Assembly (NCBI RefSeq): GCF_963678635.1
Contig: NC_087064.1
Span: 54,196,338 to 54,260,337 of the forward strand
Reading direction: 5' to 3'
From: Symsagittifera roscoffensis
Lineage: Eukaryota > Xenacoelomorpha > Acoela > Convolutidae
DNA: 64,000 nt
In this document: piece after piece, positions 1 to 10,173 of the stretch
Position numbering within the stretch: position 1 is the first letter of the stretch
Layout: every line of letters starts with the position of its first letter
Notes under the pieces: model-generated
What the model was told of the DNA's origin: nothing
Databases searched by the model: none
The model's input: the letters and a program-made list of their open reading frames with translations, nothing else
Translations under genes and position numbers: made by a program

Positions 1-20
1 NNNNNNNNNNNNNNNNNNNN
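1..20. other. Assembly gap (N run) at window edge
   Basis: Twenty N bases. Sequence to the left is not available, so anything starting before base 21 is truncated. Confidence 0.99.
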
Positions 21-110
21 GGACATTTTTTGTGTTTCAGCCGGTTAAAAATTGTTCTCGGATTCTACATGCAGATGGCAAAGTGCAAACAGTTTGCGTA
101 GGCTTCATTG

Positions 111-520
111 TTCCGACTTGTGTAACGAAAGTAACAGAATAATTGTGCTGGGTGGGTTTTTTTTCTTCTGACTTTTTAACTAGCCATTTTTGACGGTTTT
201 TTATGATTCAAAAAGTATTGTTGTCTTGAGCTTAAATTTGAAATTGGTTTTCACCTGTGATCATTTTTCGTGAAGTTATGGGGTTAAGGGAGAATTAATC
301 TGTTCCTAGAAATCGTACCAAATTGGTTGAAAGAAGCTTATTTGTCATAATTGATTTATTAATAAGTGCAAAATTTATGATATTGTACTTCATATGGCGT
401 GTGGGGAGATGATTTTCACAAAAAATCTCAAATTGAGAATTTTTTTTTTCATTTTATTTTATTACACTAATTTTTGTCTTTTTATTACTGCACCATAGAC
501 CTTATAAAGCAGTCGGAACG
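111..520 (+). mobile_element. HINE/Helentron-like element, 3'-truncated copy
   Basis: This copy begins with the family 5' terminus (GTTCCGACT-like), followed by the GAAAGTAAC segment and the GGGTGGGTTTTTTT tract. It continues through the shared interior (ACTAGCCATTTTTGACGG, CACCTGTGATCATTTTTCGTGAAG, GGCGTGTGGGGAGATGATT). It reaches the subterminal inverted repeat AGTCGGAAC near 520. The usual terminal hairpin and the ACGAGCAGTCTTG tail are missing, and the segment between the 'gggg' block and the 'aagggagaattaatctg' block is shortened. The family is defined by the better copies at 7103-7650 and 28613-29142. It is non-coding, and no Rep/helicase-like ORF is present. The family assignment rests on terminal structure only. 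Confidence 0.75.
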
Positions 521-765
521 TTGTAATTTAAAAACAAATTGTAATTTAAAAGTTTTAAATAGAATATTTGCTTTTGGAATATTGGTATTGTGCCAAACTC
601 CAGTTCGGTACCAAGCATTGCTTTACTGGTTTTTTCAATCGATGAAATAATCGCCGATCAATTAAGTGGGTTCAGCAGATAACTAGTGAGGAGATATCAA
701 TTTATCCGCTCAGCCACGCATGCTGTTAGATTGTGATCAAACCACGAAAATTTGAAAATTTAATT

Positions 766-880
766 CTTCTGTGATCATTTTTTGTTAAATCGCTGTTAAT
801 GTGGGGTTTAAAGGTTGCCAATTTCGTTCTATTAACAGGTAAGCGGATATTTAATCCGTTTTAGACATCGGTCCACATTA
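766..880 (+). mobile_element. HINE/Helentron-like element, internal fragment
   Basis: The fragment matches the family interior: CTGTGATCATTTTTTGTTAA, then a 'GTGGGGTTTAAAGGTTGCCAA' type block, then ACAGGTAAGCGGATATTTAA and a TCCGTTTTAGA block. Both ends are missing. It lies 250 bases downstream of the truncated copy at 111-520 in the same orientation, so it may be a second degraded insertion. Confidence 0.55.
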
Positions 881-1574
881 GATTGAGGCACGCTCTCTTT
901 GGAGTCAAAACAAATCTATTTATGCCTGCACAAACTTAGGCATACAAAATTCGCTTATCGAAATTAGTAAGCAGCTATTCAACCAGCGTGCTAGCCGTCT
1001 TTCAGTCTAGTGCCAGCATAGCTGCTTGGATCGATACCCATAAACACTGTCAATTTTTGCAGAATCGGTCGGATTAAAAAACCACCCCGAGTATATATAT
1101 TCCTTACTTTCTGCAAAAATCACAACAATCATATTTGGACTTAGCTTTTAAGCTAGTTATATATGATAGTTTGGTTGTCACCAACAATTGCAAGGACAGA
1201 AACATCTTCTCAATGAACCATTTTTGGTCGTACACTGTTGGTTGATCCTGGTGGTTTTGCTTTTTCAATCAGAATGACATGTTTTTAATTTTTTCGAACT
1301 CAGGCTGGGCAAAACGATTAGCGACGCTTTTTAAATACCGGTCAACATATTTGACATTTTGGTATTGCTGAAATTTGGAGTGCTTTTTTCAGAAACTGAA
1401 ACCTCTGATGTTAGTTTTGAATACCGTTGTAATTGGCCTCGTATTGTGGGTGAATAATTGTTCACGTCACGCGGACCAAAACGTAGGAACAAAACATAGG
1501 TGCTACAAATCCATATATTTTCTTCTTCATCTTTAAGACTCATTTGACATTCATTAGACATTCACGCTAATATA
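881..1574. other. Unannotated AT-rich stretch with a HINE end fragment
   Basis: No gene is visible. At about 1076-1112 there is a short minus-strand piece that matches the 5' end of the HINE family (ACCACCCCGAG followed by ATATTCCTTACTTTC). The 76-codon minus-strand ORF at 1331-1561 has no recognisable domain and is probably a chance ORF. Confidence 0.5.
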
Positions 1575-1668
1575 CCCGGGTTGACCTCCATAGACCGAAA
1601 ACGCTAATCAGATAATTTCATAAACTGAGTCTATCAGAAAATGCTAGCCATACAACTTTCATACATTT

Positions 1669-2540
1669 CCCGCATCAAGTTTAAAGCGTTAATAATCGAG
1701 TATATTATGATTTTAGTACCAGTCTTTAAAAAATTGAGCAAAAATTGATATTAATCAATTAATAATCGTTTATAATATCTCTTTTTGAAATCAAATATAA
1801 TCAATTATAATACATTATGATCGATTATAATCTATTTTTTTATCCGAATTTCTAATTCATTAGTTTGCAGAAAAAAAATCTATTATAATCGATTATAATT
1901 TTTTTATAGTTCCTTTTGTTTGCCCATTTTGTCTTCGACCTTGCCTATATTTTATGCTCTTTCTCGACGTTGGTTTATGTGAAAAATAGGAAAATAGTTT
2001 TTAACAGTTTTTACATCAATTCAAATTTAGAACGTTTTTTTTCTAATTTCTTCTTGATTAGAGCTGTTTCATGGTGTGCATCTTAATTTTGTTTTTTAAC
2101 ACCAAAAGGTCAGCAGACTGCTTTAGTTTCATGATTTGTATAGAGGAGTTATATTTCATCTACCGATGGATTCTTTCAAATTTTATGAAAAAATCTCTAT
2201 GGAACTTTTGTTTCGATATAAAACTTTGTGTTCGGATGAACCAAAGAGTGACAATATGTCTCAATTTTAGAGATTTTGACAGAAAAATATTATAATTTAT
2301 TATAAAAGACTATAATAGATTATAAGAGATTATAAGAGATAAAATAAGATTTTCGGAAAAATTATAATCAATTATGCTTGATTATAATTTATTATAATGT
2401 CAAAAAAAACTGTTATCAATACAAGGGAGTATAAATTGTTTAAGCATCTAATTTTGACGGTTATAATTAATTATAACTTTGATAAAAGTACAATTATAGT
2501 TGTAATATAATCGATTTTCTTTTTTTTTACTGAGTGCGGG
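1669..2540 (+). mobile_element. Family C TIR element with TAATCGATTATAATCG-rich interior (C1)
   Basis: The element runs from CCCGCATCAAG at 1669 to CTGAGTGCGGG ending at 2540. Its two flanks are rich in short palindromic ATTATAATCGATTATAAT-type repeats (about 1690-1910 and 2290-2515), around an AT-rich non-coding core. The second copy at 21943-22779 has the same design and better-conserved 20-bp inverted ends. It lies inside a B element: the B sequence reads ...CATACATTT before it and TTTGCTAAAATGG after it, consistent with a 2-3 bp TT/TTT target duplication. The ORF at 2071-2295 falls inside and looks like chance. Confidence 0.75.
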
Positions 2541-2649
2541 TTTGCTAAAATGGTTTAAATGAGTTTAAAAACAAAATTTTTTTCTTGTGTTGGCATAAGC
2601 TTTGGTGATACACTATAATTGAAAAACAAATAATGGCAAAAAAATGCTT

Positions 2650-3074
2650 CTCATACTCAGGGTCGGATCTAGGTTTTTCTCAAAGGAGGCGGTTTCTTAG
2701 AAAATGTTGTCGACTTTTTTTAGGTCGACCATTTTGATTTTCCGAGCTCTCCCAAAGCTCTAAAAAGACTCTTTTCTGGCCAAAGTTTCTGCGAAGCTGG
2801 CAAGTTTTTGAAAAAACTGGCCAAAAAGCGTTTTTAGGGACTTTTTGAAAAAAATTTGACCAAACAATCGCGTTTTTTCGGCGTGCGTTCCCCCTCAAAA
2901 TTAGTATATACTGGCGTCCAAAATGCCTTTAGACAATTTTTAGGGTCCGTCAATAAAAATTAATATCTCAAAAAAGTACAAAGGGGGACCCTTTGGGTCG
3001 GCAGGAGTAGAATCCCTGAGGAGGAAAAGCGACCCGACCACCCCCCCTCCCCTAAATCCGCCCCTGCTCATACT
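2650..3074 (+). mobile_element. hAT-like MITE with 8-bp target-site duplication
   Basis: The element proper is 2658-3066 (409 bp). The left end CAGGGTCGGATCTAGG and the right end CCTAAATCCGCCCCTG are inverted relative to each other. The 8-bp duplication CTCATACT lies immediately on both sides (2650-2657 and 3067-3074). An 8-bp duplication and CAGGGGCGGATC-type ends are the established hallmarks of hAT transposons and their MITEs. The interior is non-coding, with a C-rich tract near the right end. It is inserted into the B1 element, whose sequence continues on either side. Confidence 0.88.
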
Positions 3075-3707
3075 TCTTGCATAACTAGAAATTTTATGAC
3101 TAGCTTTTTTGATGGTGACACAAAAAGTTTCACAAAGTTTTTGAAACTGCCCCAAAACATGTTAAATTTTGAACACGAACTAACATTTTCAAAAAGTCAC
3201 GTAGTCTTGGATACACTAAAGCTGGATTATTTTGACGTTTCTCTGGATAATTATTTTCAAAAAGAAGCCTATTTTTTGCATTGCTTATTTATGCATGGCT
3301 TGGGCATTGCATGATTCACTAAAACTTCAAACTTTAACGTTAACGTTTCTGAAAAAAGTTTGCCAAAATTTAAAAAATTGTTACATTATACTGTTTGTGT
3401 AAGACATCTGTTCTTAAGTAGTTTCTAACGCATTGTAGATTGGAGACCATCAAACTTTATGATTATGGGATTGAGTAACAAAGGTCTTTGTTTCTTGTAA
3501 TCGGTTACAAACACATCCCAAAAATTTTGAGATATAAAATATAAAAGCGCGTTTTTGTTTTATGGAAAATGCTAGTCTTTAATTTCCATGTATCAGAAAT
3601 CACTAATGATAGACCTTCGATGCATCTTATGGAAGATCATGAAAAGTGTATGACTAGAAATTTTCGAGATATGAAAGTTGTAAGATTAGCATTGTAGTCA
3701 ATTCGCG

Positions 3708-4084
3708 TTGCAGTCAATTGTAGTCAAACTTGAGAAATTTTATTAGAAAAACTTAAGAATATTTAACGTCAAAAACCTTTGTTTGCGCAAAGTGCACCAC
3801 GTTATTTGGTCGTACAAAACACAATCACTCAGATTTTGCTGTTGCGTTGTAGTTAGGCAAATTCTCATGAACTTTTTCGGTTTGCTACATCGTTACATAC
3901 CGAAAATTGGCCGCAAGATATTACGGCATAGCCATTTTCAGTCGCAATGATAGACACATAAGTCGCGCTGGCGCAAAGGTTAGACTTCTACGGATAGCAT
4001 ACAACATGTCTCTCTAAACGTTTGTCCTTCTGGAGATTCTCAGAAATAGAGTTTAAAAACTCGATGATAAAAAAACGCTATTAT
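3708..4084. other. AT-rich intergenic sequence, nothing recognised
   Basis: I see no ORF of note, no inverted repeat and no family match in this stretch. Confidence 0.5.
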
Positions 4085-4725
4085 TAATGCGGGGCGACCA
4101 CAAATTTACTATTCAAATGTTTTTGTTCTCATTTGTTATGAGCCGCCTATCAAAAAGGCACCTTAATTAAAATCAAGTATCAAAAATTAGGCTTTCAAAC
4201 AAAAATAGTCAATTGTATATTTTTTCACTAAGTTTTTCTGACCGCGAAATGAACGCATGATTTTCAAAGTCCGACAAAGTTGCGCCTCAAATTTTGTTTG
4301 CAAGAATTTGCGGCATTGCTTTAATTTGCGCACATTTAGACAGAATGACCGTTTCAACGCAGAGTTAATGCCACATGTTTATTTTGTATCGCGATGGCTT
4401 TTGTATCAAAATTGCAAATAGTTCAAATTTCAGTCACGTTCCTTGAATTAGGATTTTGGTGCAGAAGCCGAGTGAAAGATTCTTCTTTAAACATCGATGC
4501 TTCTGAAAATCTATTCAAAAACAAACAAAGAAAATCTAGAACAAGTGGGTCAAACCTTCAAATTTGAAATGCTCAAAAAGGTCCATCACTAACCGAGGGG
4601 ATTAACATTTCAATTCAATCATTTCACATTTTGTTAAGCGCCTGTCAACAAAACGTCAAATTAAGACTCAGTTTTCCTTTAAAAATTAGGTTTTCAGTTC
4701 AAAACTGTCCATTTTAATTATTCTT
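4085..4725 (+). repeat. Diverged local duplication, about 494-bp offset
   Basis: Two blocks are related: about 4085-4230 and about 4579-4725. Both carry a TCA.TTTGTTA..GCGCCT.TC block, then a CAAATTAAGACT/AATTAAAATCAAG block, then AAAAATTAGG.TTTCA, then a CAAAA.TGTCCAT.TTA-like block. The divergence is high, so the duplication is old. No coding function is seen. The sequence between the blocks (4231-4578) holds nothing I recognise. Confidence 0.5.
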
Positions 4726-4808
4726 TGTTCCAATTTTTAAAAAGAAAAATTTAATACTTATTATTGGGGTACTTTTTTATTCAAAACAATTTTGCGATCA
4801 AAATTTTA

Positions 4809-4875
4809 GTTTCCAACTGCCGTTCTTTCATGTCCATATGAAGATATATGGACATGAAAAGCGGCAGTTCGAAAC
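4809..4875. repeat. Long hairpin with about 30-bp arms
   Basis: The left arm is 4809-4839 and the right arm 4846-4875, around a 6-base loop. The arms pair through GTTTC.AACTGCCG and TTCATGTCCATAT with one bulge and one or two mismatches. The size resembles a small foldback transposon remnant or a microRNA-like precursor. No expression evidence is available and the sequence does not decide between these. Confidence 0.75.
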
Positions 4876-5309
4876 TATTATCATCTTATCTTCAATAATT
4901 TTTTTTGTATATATTATAGTAAAGTTGGTAGGCTGGAAAGCAAACTTTGTAGAAAAGTAAATTGCAAAAAAAAAAACGAAACAAAAATTTTGAAAAAAAA
5001 ATTGAAAGTTTTCGACTCCTAAATTTCCAACTCCCAAGCATCGACCCCTAATTTTCCGACTCCCTCAGTCTCCCAAAAAAGCTCGAAACCCAAACAAACT
5101 CCAAACACCAACTTTACTTGAGTAAAACTAAGTTTTCGCGGCCTAAATTTAGCATATCTAACCTATTTAAAGCCTGCTCCTCGCTCACCTTATTCGCTCG
5201 AAATAAGAAAAAATTCCGAAAGAAAAATTTCAAATGGTTTTTTTCTCGACACTGAGAATTTTTTTTCAAATGTTTAAAATTCATTCAAATCATCCATTCA
5301 AATCAAGCA

Positions 5310-5650
5310 GTCCAATGCAAAACAACCCAAAAAAGTATGAAAATGAACGAAAAAACATTCCGATACAAAACAGTCCAAAAAAGTCCCAAGTAATATTTGT
5401 TTTAACAAGCCGGTAGACCAGAATATTTCCTTTGTTTATTGAACATAAAGTACTAAGTAGTGATCGCCGCAGTCGCGCCAACGTGTTGCGAGCTTGCCAA
5501 CAGAGGGTAGAACTTAATATGATAATTAGAGCCAATTTTTAGAACCGGCGACCTTGAACCGGACTGTTTTGTATGGACTTTTTTCCCTTCGTCACATGAT
5601 TTTTTGGACTATTTTTTTGGATAGTTTTGTATAGGACTGTTTTGTATATA
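5310..5650. repeat. Foldback region flanking a GC-richer core
   Basis: ATACAAAACAGTCC at 5363 is inverted by GGACTGTTTTGTAT at 5561 and again at 5634. The neighbouring AAAAAAGT..GG and GGACTTTTTT tracts also pair. The arms enclose the GC-richer segment at 5461-5560, which is related to 25892-25996. It is possibly a decayed palindromic element with a second internal end. The ORFs at 5234-5416 and 5290-5535 fall inside it and are not credible genes. Confidence 0.55.
5481..5571 (+). repeat. GC-richer dispersed motif, copy 1
   Basis: It shares ACGTGTTGCGAG.TTGCCA, then GGGTAG.ACT, then ACCGGCG.CCTTGAACCG with 25892-25996. These are among the few GC-rich islands in an AT-rich region. The function is unknown. 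A degraded SINE or RNA-gene-derived repeat is possible, but I cannot build a tRNA fold from it. Confidence 0.55.
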
Positions 5651-7102
5651 CACCGAATCATCCATGCCAGGGAAATATAACTGTCTTTCGACACTTTCTG
5701 ATGATTTTTTTTCGCACTTCATTTTGCGTTAAAAACAAAAAAGAAAAATACTTAAACACAACCGATTACAAAGTACCTCTCCATCTTTAAAGGTGGTGAA
5801 AAATCCGGAATATAGTCACCATGTCGATAAAATGAAAAAGAAAAATACCATAACTGCAACAAGGATGGCCATTTGATGCGCATCTAGCACAGAATGATTT
5901 GACCATTTTCATTTTGAAAAAAAAAAACTGTTTTTTCTTTTCTTATATATTGGTGTCCTTTTTTTTGTGGGTGGCGCGATGACAGGTTTATAGAAACGCG
6001 TGTAAAGTAGCTGATTGGGAAAAATTGGACAGCAGTAGTCTTCAAAAAATGAGAGGCAAACGAAAACGTTTTTTGAATTTTTCACAAAATTTTTTTAAAT
6101 AAAACATTGATTACCAAACAAGCGCTGAATCAAGCTTCCACAAGCAGTTTTTCTGGGTAGAACTAGGGTTTATTATTTCAATGGTCCAATTTTAATTATT
6201 ATTTTAATAATAATTTTGTAATTAAATTGAACGTTACTCAATCACGTTACTTGCCCGAAGAGGTCTAAAAAATTCCAAACATCTCAACAAGTCTTCCTTA
6301 ACACTTACAAAAAATTTTTCCAAACTTCTCAATTACGTTCAAATCACGACTAAAACATCTTTAATATGATATATTTCTAGACCCATACCGATGATGATAT
6401 ATGGCAGCTGATTTTGTATAAAAATTGAAAAGATGAAAACAAAGAAAAAACAAAAACACGCCCAAATAAAAAATACTTTACCATTTGCAATGGTCAGATT
6501 CCTAAAGAGGCAGGAGCAATAAGCATTTAAGCAGCAATCAGCCGTTATAATAAAGTTACGACTTCATTAGTTTCGATAAATTGGCAATTGATAAAAAAAT
6601 GCAACATCTGATAAGAAATAGCAACAACTTCAGCGATCACCAGACATTATATTATAGACATTTTGTAAAAGGAATCCACTTACAGCTTGGAACATGTTCC
6701 AAGACTTGTCTCTGGGTTACAGTGGCCTATACAAATTAAACTGCGCACGTATCTAAGGCACAGTTATGCCTTGTAATGGAAATTTTTCTCGTTTTAAAAT
6801 TTTCAAACCTTATCTTTAGCTAGGTTTAGGGATACGACAAATAGGTAAAACGAATACTCGTTCATTCACTCGGCTGATGAGAAAAATTGCGATTGTTTTC
6901 ACAGGTGACTGTGCTTCAATCAGAAATCTTGTCACCAATCAATCTTAAAAAATGGACAGCGCAAATTCTTTTAAATTGCTTGACTTTTTTTTTTTCAGTG
7001 TTTTTGAAATGGTCTTGAGGAAAAAAGTGTATTTGACTTAAGCGTTTTCATAAGATTTAATTGCTCGTCAAGTAGTTCTAATATCAGCTAAGTCGCATTT
7101 TT
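5651..7102. other. AT-rich intergenic sequence
   Basis: No ORF above the reporting size and no family match is seen. A small AT palindrome (AATTATTATTTTAATAATAA around 6195-6215) is the only local structure noticed. Confidence 0.5.
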
Positions 7103-7650
7103 GTTCCGATTTTTGATACGAAAGTAACGGGATATTTGTGCTGGGGTTGGGGTTGGGTTTTTTTTTCTTCAGACAAATTTCGACTTTTTAACTAGCTATT
7201 TTTGACGGTTTTTTTATACCATTCGAAAGCTATCGTTGTCCTGACCTTAAATTTGAAAAAATATTTCACCTGTGATCTTTTTTCGTGAAGCTATGGGGGT
7301 TTAAACATTGCAAATTCGGCCATTTTGGGACAATTAACGCACGATACACTTTGCGCTATGAACGCGTAAGCGGAGATTTAATTCGTCTTATAAATCCTTC
7401 CAAATTGGTTGAACAAAGCTTATTTGACGTAAATTATTTGTTACAAGGAGCGAAATATCTTCTTTTGTCCTTAATATGGCGTGTGGGGGGATGATTTTCA
7501 CTGAAAAAATTTTCATATTTTTAGTTTAAAAAAATTTCATTTTTTTTAATTACATTTAATATGTTAATGATTTTTTTGTTATTACTGCTCCATAAACCTT
7601 AAAAGGCAGTCGGAACATTCGGGGCTTTGCCCTGATACGAGCAGTCTTGT
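7103..7650 (+). mobile_element. HINE/Helentron-like element, full-length copy
   Basis: This is one of the two best plus-strand copies, about 548 bp. The 5' terminus is GTTCCGAT..., followed by TTTTTGATACGAAAGTAACG and a GGGGTTGGGTTTTTTTTT tract. The 3' end carries the inverted match AGTCGGAAC, then the short hairpin GGGGCTTTGCCCT, then GATACGAGCAGTCTTG. It is flanked by T on both sides (TTTT before, TTTA after). No target duplication is visible. Asymmetric terminal inverted repeats with the 3' one placed inside a terminal hairpin, and insertion between T and T, are known traits of Helentrons and their non-autonomous HINE derivatives. The ORF at 7285-7494 is a chance frame inside it. Confidence 0.82.
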
Positions 7651-8379
7651 TTATTTTGTTCTCAGCGGCGTCTATCTGTTGCCCATACACATTTCAGACA
7701 AGAATGTACACCCTTAGTTTTTAGCCAAAGTTACAAAATGTCTATGGAAAATAAACCCTCGGTTAAAAAAATACTGACAGCCTTTTTCAATAGGAATTAA
7801 ATAAATAACTTGTACAACATAATAAGGTATATTGTTGTTGAGAAAGTTTTTTGGGATTGGTTTTTCTTAAGGCTTCTCTGAGGGTTTTCGTTAAGAAACT
7901 TATGGATTCCATTTTATGTGCTGTACGCTGACACGTTCTCAACATTTTAATTCCAAAATTTCCATGTTTTTTAATGAAATTAATCTCAATTGCAAGGGTT
8001 TAGATCATGGTCCATTTCATTGGGTCAAATGTACACAGTAATTCAAGCCTTACTGATGAGAAAATGACCCATCTTAAAACCAATTTTGAATGAATCACTG
8101 TTTGTTTGTTTAGCAGTGAACAGTTCTGAACAGTTCTTTGAAAAATGCGAATTAGGAGCCATTTGTCTTCTGCCAAGTTTAAAACCATTCTTTCCCGATT
8201 AAAGTTTTGTTCCATTATCAGATTGACGTTGTCAATTTCTTTCAAGTCTTCTTTCAAGTGCATAAATTTCAAGTTTTCATTGTAATTTAAACGTTTTCTA
8301 TCAATTTCTAATTCTAACATTTTGTCAGGAATGAAAGCATGTGAACAAGACTTGTAATTGCTTCCAAACGGTTACATAT
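7651..8379. other. AT-rich intergenic sequence
   Basis: A 106-codon minus-strand ORF (8000-8320) is lysine-, asparagine- and glutamate-rich, with no recognisable domain, and opens in AT-rich sequence. I do not call it a gene. Confidence 0.4.
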
Positions 8380-8580
8380 CAGTATTTAGACAACCGCGTA
8401 TTCAGACTGGTCAGTATTTAGACAAATACTGTTTCAACCAATCAGAATCGAGACAAAGAAGAAATTAATATATAATTATTATTTATTTTGGATTATTTAT
8501 GTCTTTTCTCGATTCTGATTGGTTCATACAGTATTTGTCTAAATACTGACGAGTATGAATACGCGGCTGTCTAAATACTG
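8380..8580. mobile_element. Palindromic MITE, about 201 bp
   Basis: The two halves are inverted copies. The left half begins CAGTATTTAGACAACCGCGT, and the right half ends with the inverse, ACGCGGCTGTCTAAATACTG. Inside, a second CAGTATTTAGACAAATACTG unit and the CCAATCAGAATCGAGA block are likewise mirrored, around an AT-rich centre (about 8460-8505). It could fold into one long hairpin. No clear target duplication is seen, so the superfamily is left open. Confidence 0.85.
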
Positions 8581-8799
8581 GCTGCACTCCCTTCCAAACA
8601 AATGTTACGCAACAAGTTTGTCAAAAAAATTGACCACAAGAAGCTTATTATTAACCGCAAGTTAATTTAAAATAAAATTTCAAGCTTTTTAAAGATAAAA
8701 AGTCGATCAACATTTGAACTGACAACTTGACTAATTTTCTCACACTGTGGTTCTCAAAAAAATGTTCTCGATTTTCTAATGCAACTGTTGCATAAAGTT

Positions 8800-8870
8800 T
8801 ATGCCTTTTGGGATTTTTTCATATTTATGCCATTTGGGAATTATGCCATTTGAGACGTAATCAAAAAGAA
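8800..8870 (+). repeat. Short 'ATGCCATTTGGGAATT' dispersed repeat
   Basis: ATGCC.TTTGGGA occurs three times in a row here and ends with GAGACGTAATCA. The same motif series and the same GAGACGTAATCA ending recur at 22906-23030, and an inverted series lies at 21868-21907. It is a dispersed repeat of unknown type. Confidence 0.55.
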
Positions 8871-8934
8871 AGTGGCAGTTTGCAAAGAGAAAACTATTAG
8901 TCAGAGGTTACTTCGGTGATCAAATTCAGACAAA

Positions 8935-9306
8935 AAAATGTTAATTTTTGATTTGGAATCTGGAAATTTTTGGAGGAGATTTTTGTTATATCGCTCAAAA
9001 GCTATTGTTGTATTGAACTCAAAATTTTAAATTTGTATCAATTTGCGTAAAATTATGAAGGTTTAAGTTTTGCCAATATTGCCAATTTTGGATAATAAAC
9101 GCTCATGAGCGGAGATTTAAAGCGTCCTAGAATCCTTTCAAAGTGAATTAAAACATTGTTCTTTGGTCTATTTAAAACTTCGCATATGCAAAAGATGTAA
9201 CTTGTAGGAAGATGAGTTTCAAAAAAAACCTCAAAAACAGTTTTAATTTTTTTCTTATAAAAAATCCTCCTTTTTATATGTGTATACTGCTCCGTAAACC
9301 TTAAAA
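8935..9306 (+). mobile_element. HINE/Helentron-like element, diverged 5'- and 3'-truncated copy
   Basis: It retains the family interior in order: TTTTTGGAGG.GATTTTTGTTATATCGCTCAAAAG (in pieces), GCTATTGTTGTATTGA, AAATTATGAAGGTTTAA, GAGCGGAGATTTAAAGCGTC, and finally TACTGCTCCGTAAACCTTAAA near 9306. Both termini are lost. The 140-codon minus-strand ORF at 9053-9475 overlaps this copy and is a chance frame. Confidence 0.65.
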
Positions 9307-9960
9307 TACAAAAAACTCTAAAACTAACAATCACTTTAAACAATGTGGTTGCTGCACAACTAGCACATAGTGTCTCAATCATTATGAAATAGGCAAAAAG
9401 CTCAAAAACATTGAGCAACTCTCTTAAAATCGAAATCAACAAAATCACTAGCAGCACTCCAAGAAGCAAGCTCAAATTTTCCCAAACTAGCGAAATTTCA
9501 TTTGGGCAAAATATCTGAATCCTACAATTGCTTCTCTACAGTTTCAAGTTTTTTAGAGAAAGAAGCAAGAAACCGAAAATTGCATTCGCAAATGTTCTGC
9601 ATGTGTTCGATGTCTTTTTGAATCTACCTAGCTTGTTAGCAAGAGACTTGTTAGCTCACAAAATGGCTCAACATTGCTTCTTTTAGAAAACTGTTGTAAA
9701 GAGAATTATATCAAGTGAATATGTCAATAATTAGGGATTCTCCAGACACGTTAGCTAGTCCATAGGCTTTAAATCTATACTTTCACATCCCGAATATACT
9801 TAGCCCTGAAGTTTGTAGAGTGGTAAAATAGATCATACAAATATTTCTAAACTTCTGAATTACTCTAGGACGGGGTCAATCAGAACTATCAAAGCACTAG
9901 TTGCAATCAACAAGAGTTCATTTCTTCAGTTTGTCCAGAAATTGAAACCAACATAGAATG
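9307..9960. other. AT-rich intergenic sequence
   Basis: I see nothing recognisable between the degraded HINE copy and the complex repeat region starting near 9970. Confidence 0.4.
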
Positions 9961-10061
9961 ACAACTGGAGCAAATTATAACTGTTCAAGGCAGCAAAATT
10001 TTAATATGTTTGTTCTGTACAGTAAAATTACAGCTGTGCAACAGTGCTGGAAACATTTGGT

Positions 10062-10145
10062 CGTGTTCAGTCTCTTGGCCAGGTATGAAACAGAGTAAAA
10101 TTAGTGTTTTACTCTGTTTTATATCTGGCCAAGAGACTGAACACG
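10062..10145. ncRNA. Candidate hairpin RNA / foldback with 39-bp stem
   Basis: The left arm is 10062-10100 and the right arm 10107-10145, with a 6-base loop. Of 39 positions, 37 are Watson-Crick pairs. The two others are G opposite T, which would be G-U pairs in a plus-strand transcript, so such a transcript would be paired along the whole stem. Related sequence near 11950 and 13170 (GTAT.AGAGTAAATTGAG.GT) lacks the long perfect pairing. It could be a microRNA- or siRNA-producing hairpin, or a recent inverted duplication. Transcription is not shown. Confidence 0.45.
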
Positions 10146-10173
10146 GCAAAACTTTTCCAATAAAATTGCAGAA

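Larger units (their letters stand above)
1575..3707 (+). mobile_element. Family B non-autonomous DNA transposon, interrupted copy (B1)
   Basis: The left end CCCGGGTTGACCTCCAT at 1575 matches B3 at 32602 (CCCGGGTTGACCTCCAT). The interior resumes after two insertions and aligns with B3: ATGGTTTAAA near 2548, ACGTAGTC.TGGATAC near 3197, a GCATTGTA block near 3430, and GAGTAACAAAGGTCTTTGT near 3473. The right end is degraded: GTAGTCAATTCGCG at about 3694-3707 stands where B3 has GGTCAACCCGGG. Two later insertions break it: family C at 1669-2540 and a hAT-like MITE at 2658-3066. Subtracting these leaves about 840 bp, close to B2 and B3. It encodes nothing recognisable. The superfamily is not assigned. 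Confidence 0.75.

Noticed and set aside
9053-9475. 140-codon minus-strand ORF, the longest in the window.
   Set aside because: It overlaps a decayed HINE copy, has no recognisable domain, and this length is within chance for 64 kb of AT-rich DNA read in six frames.
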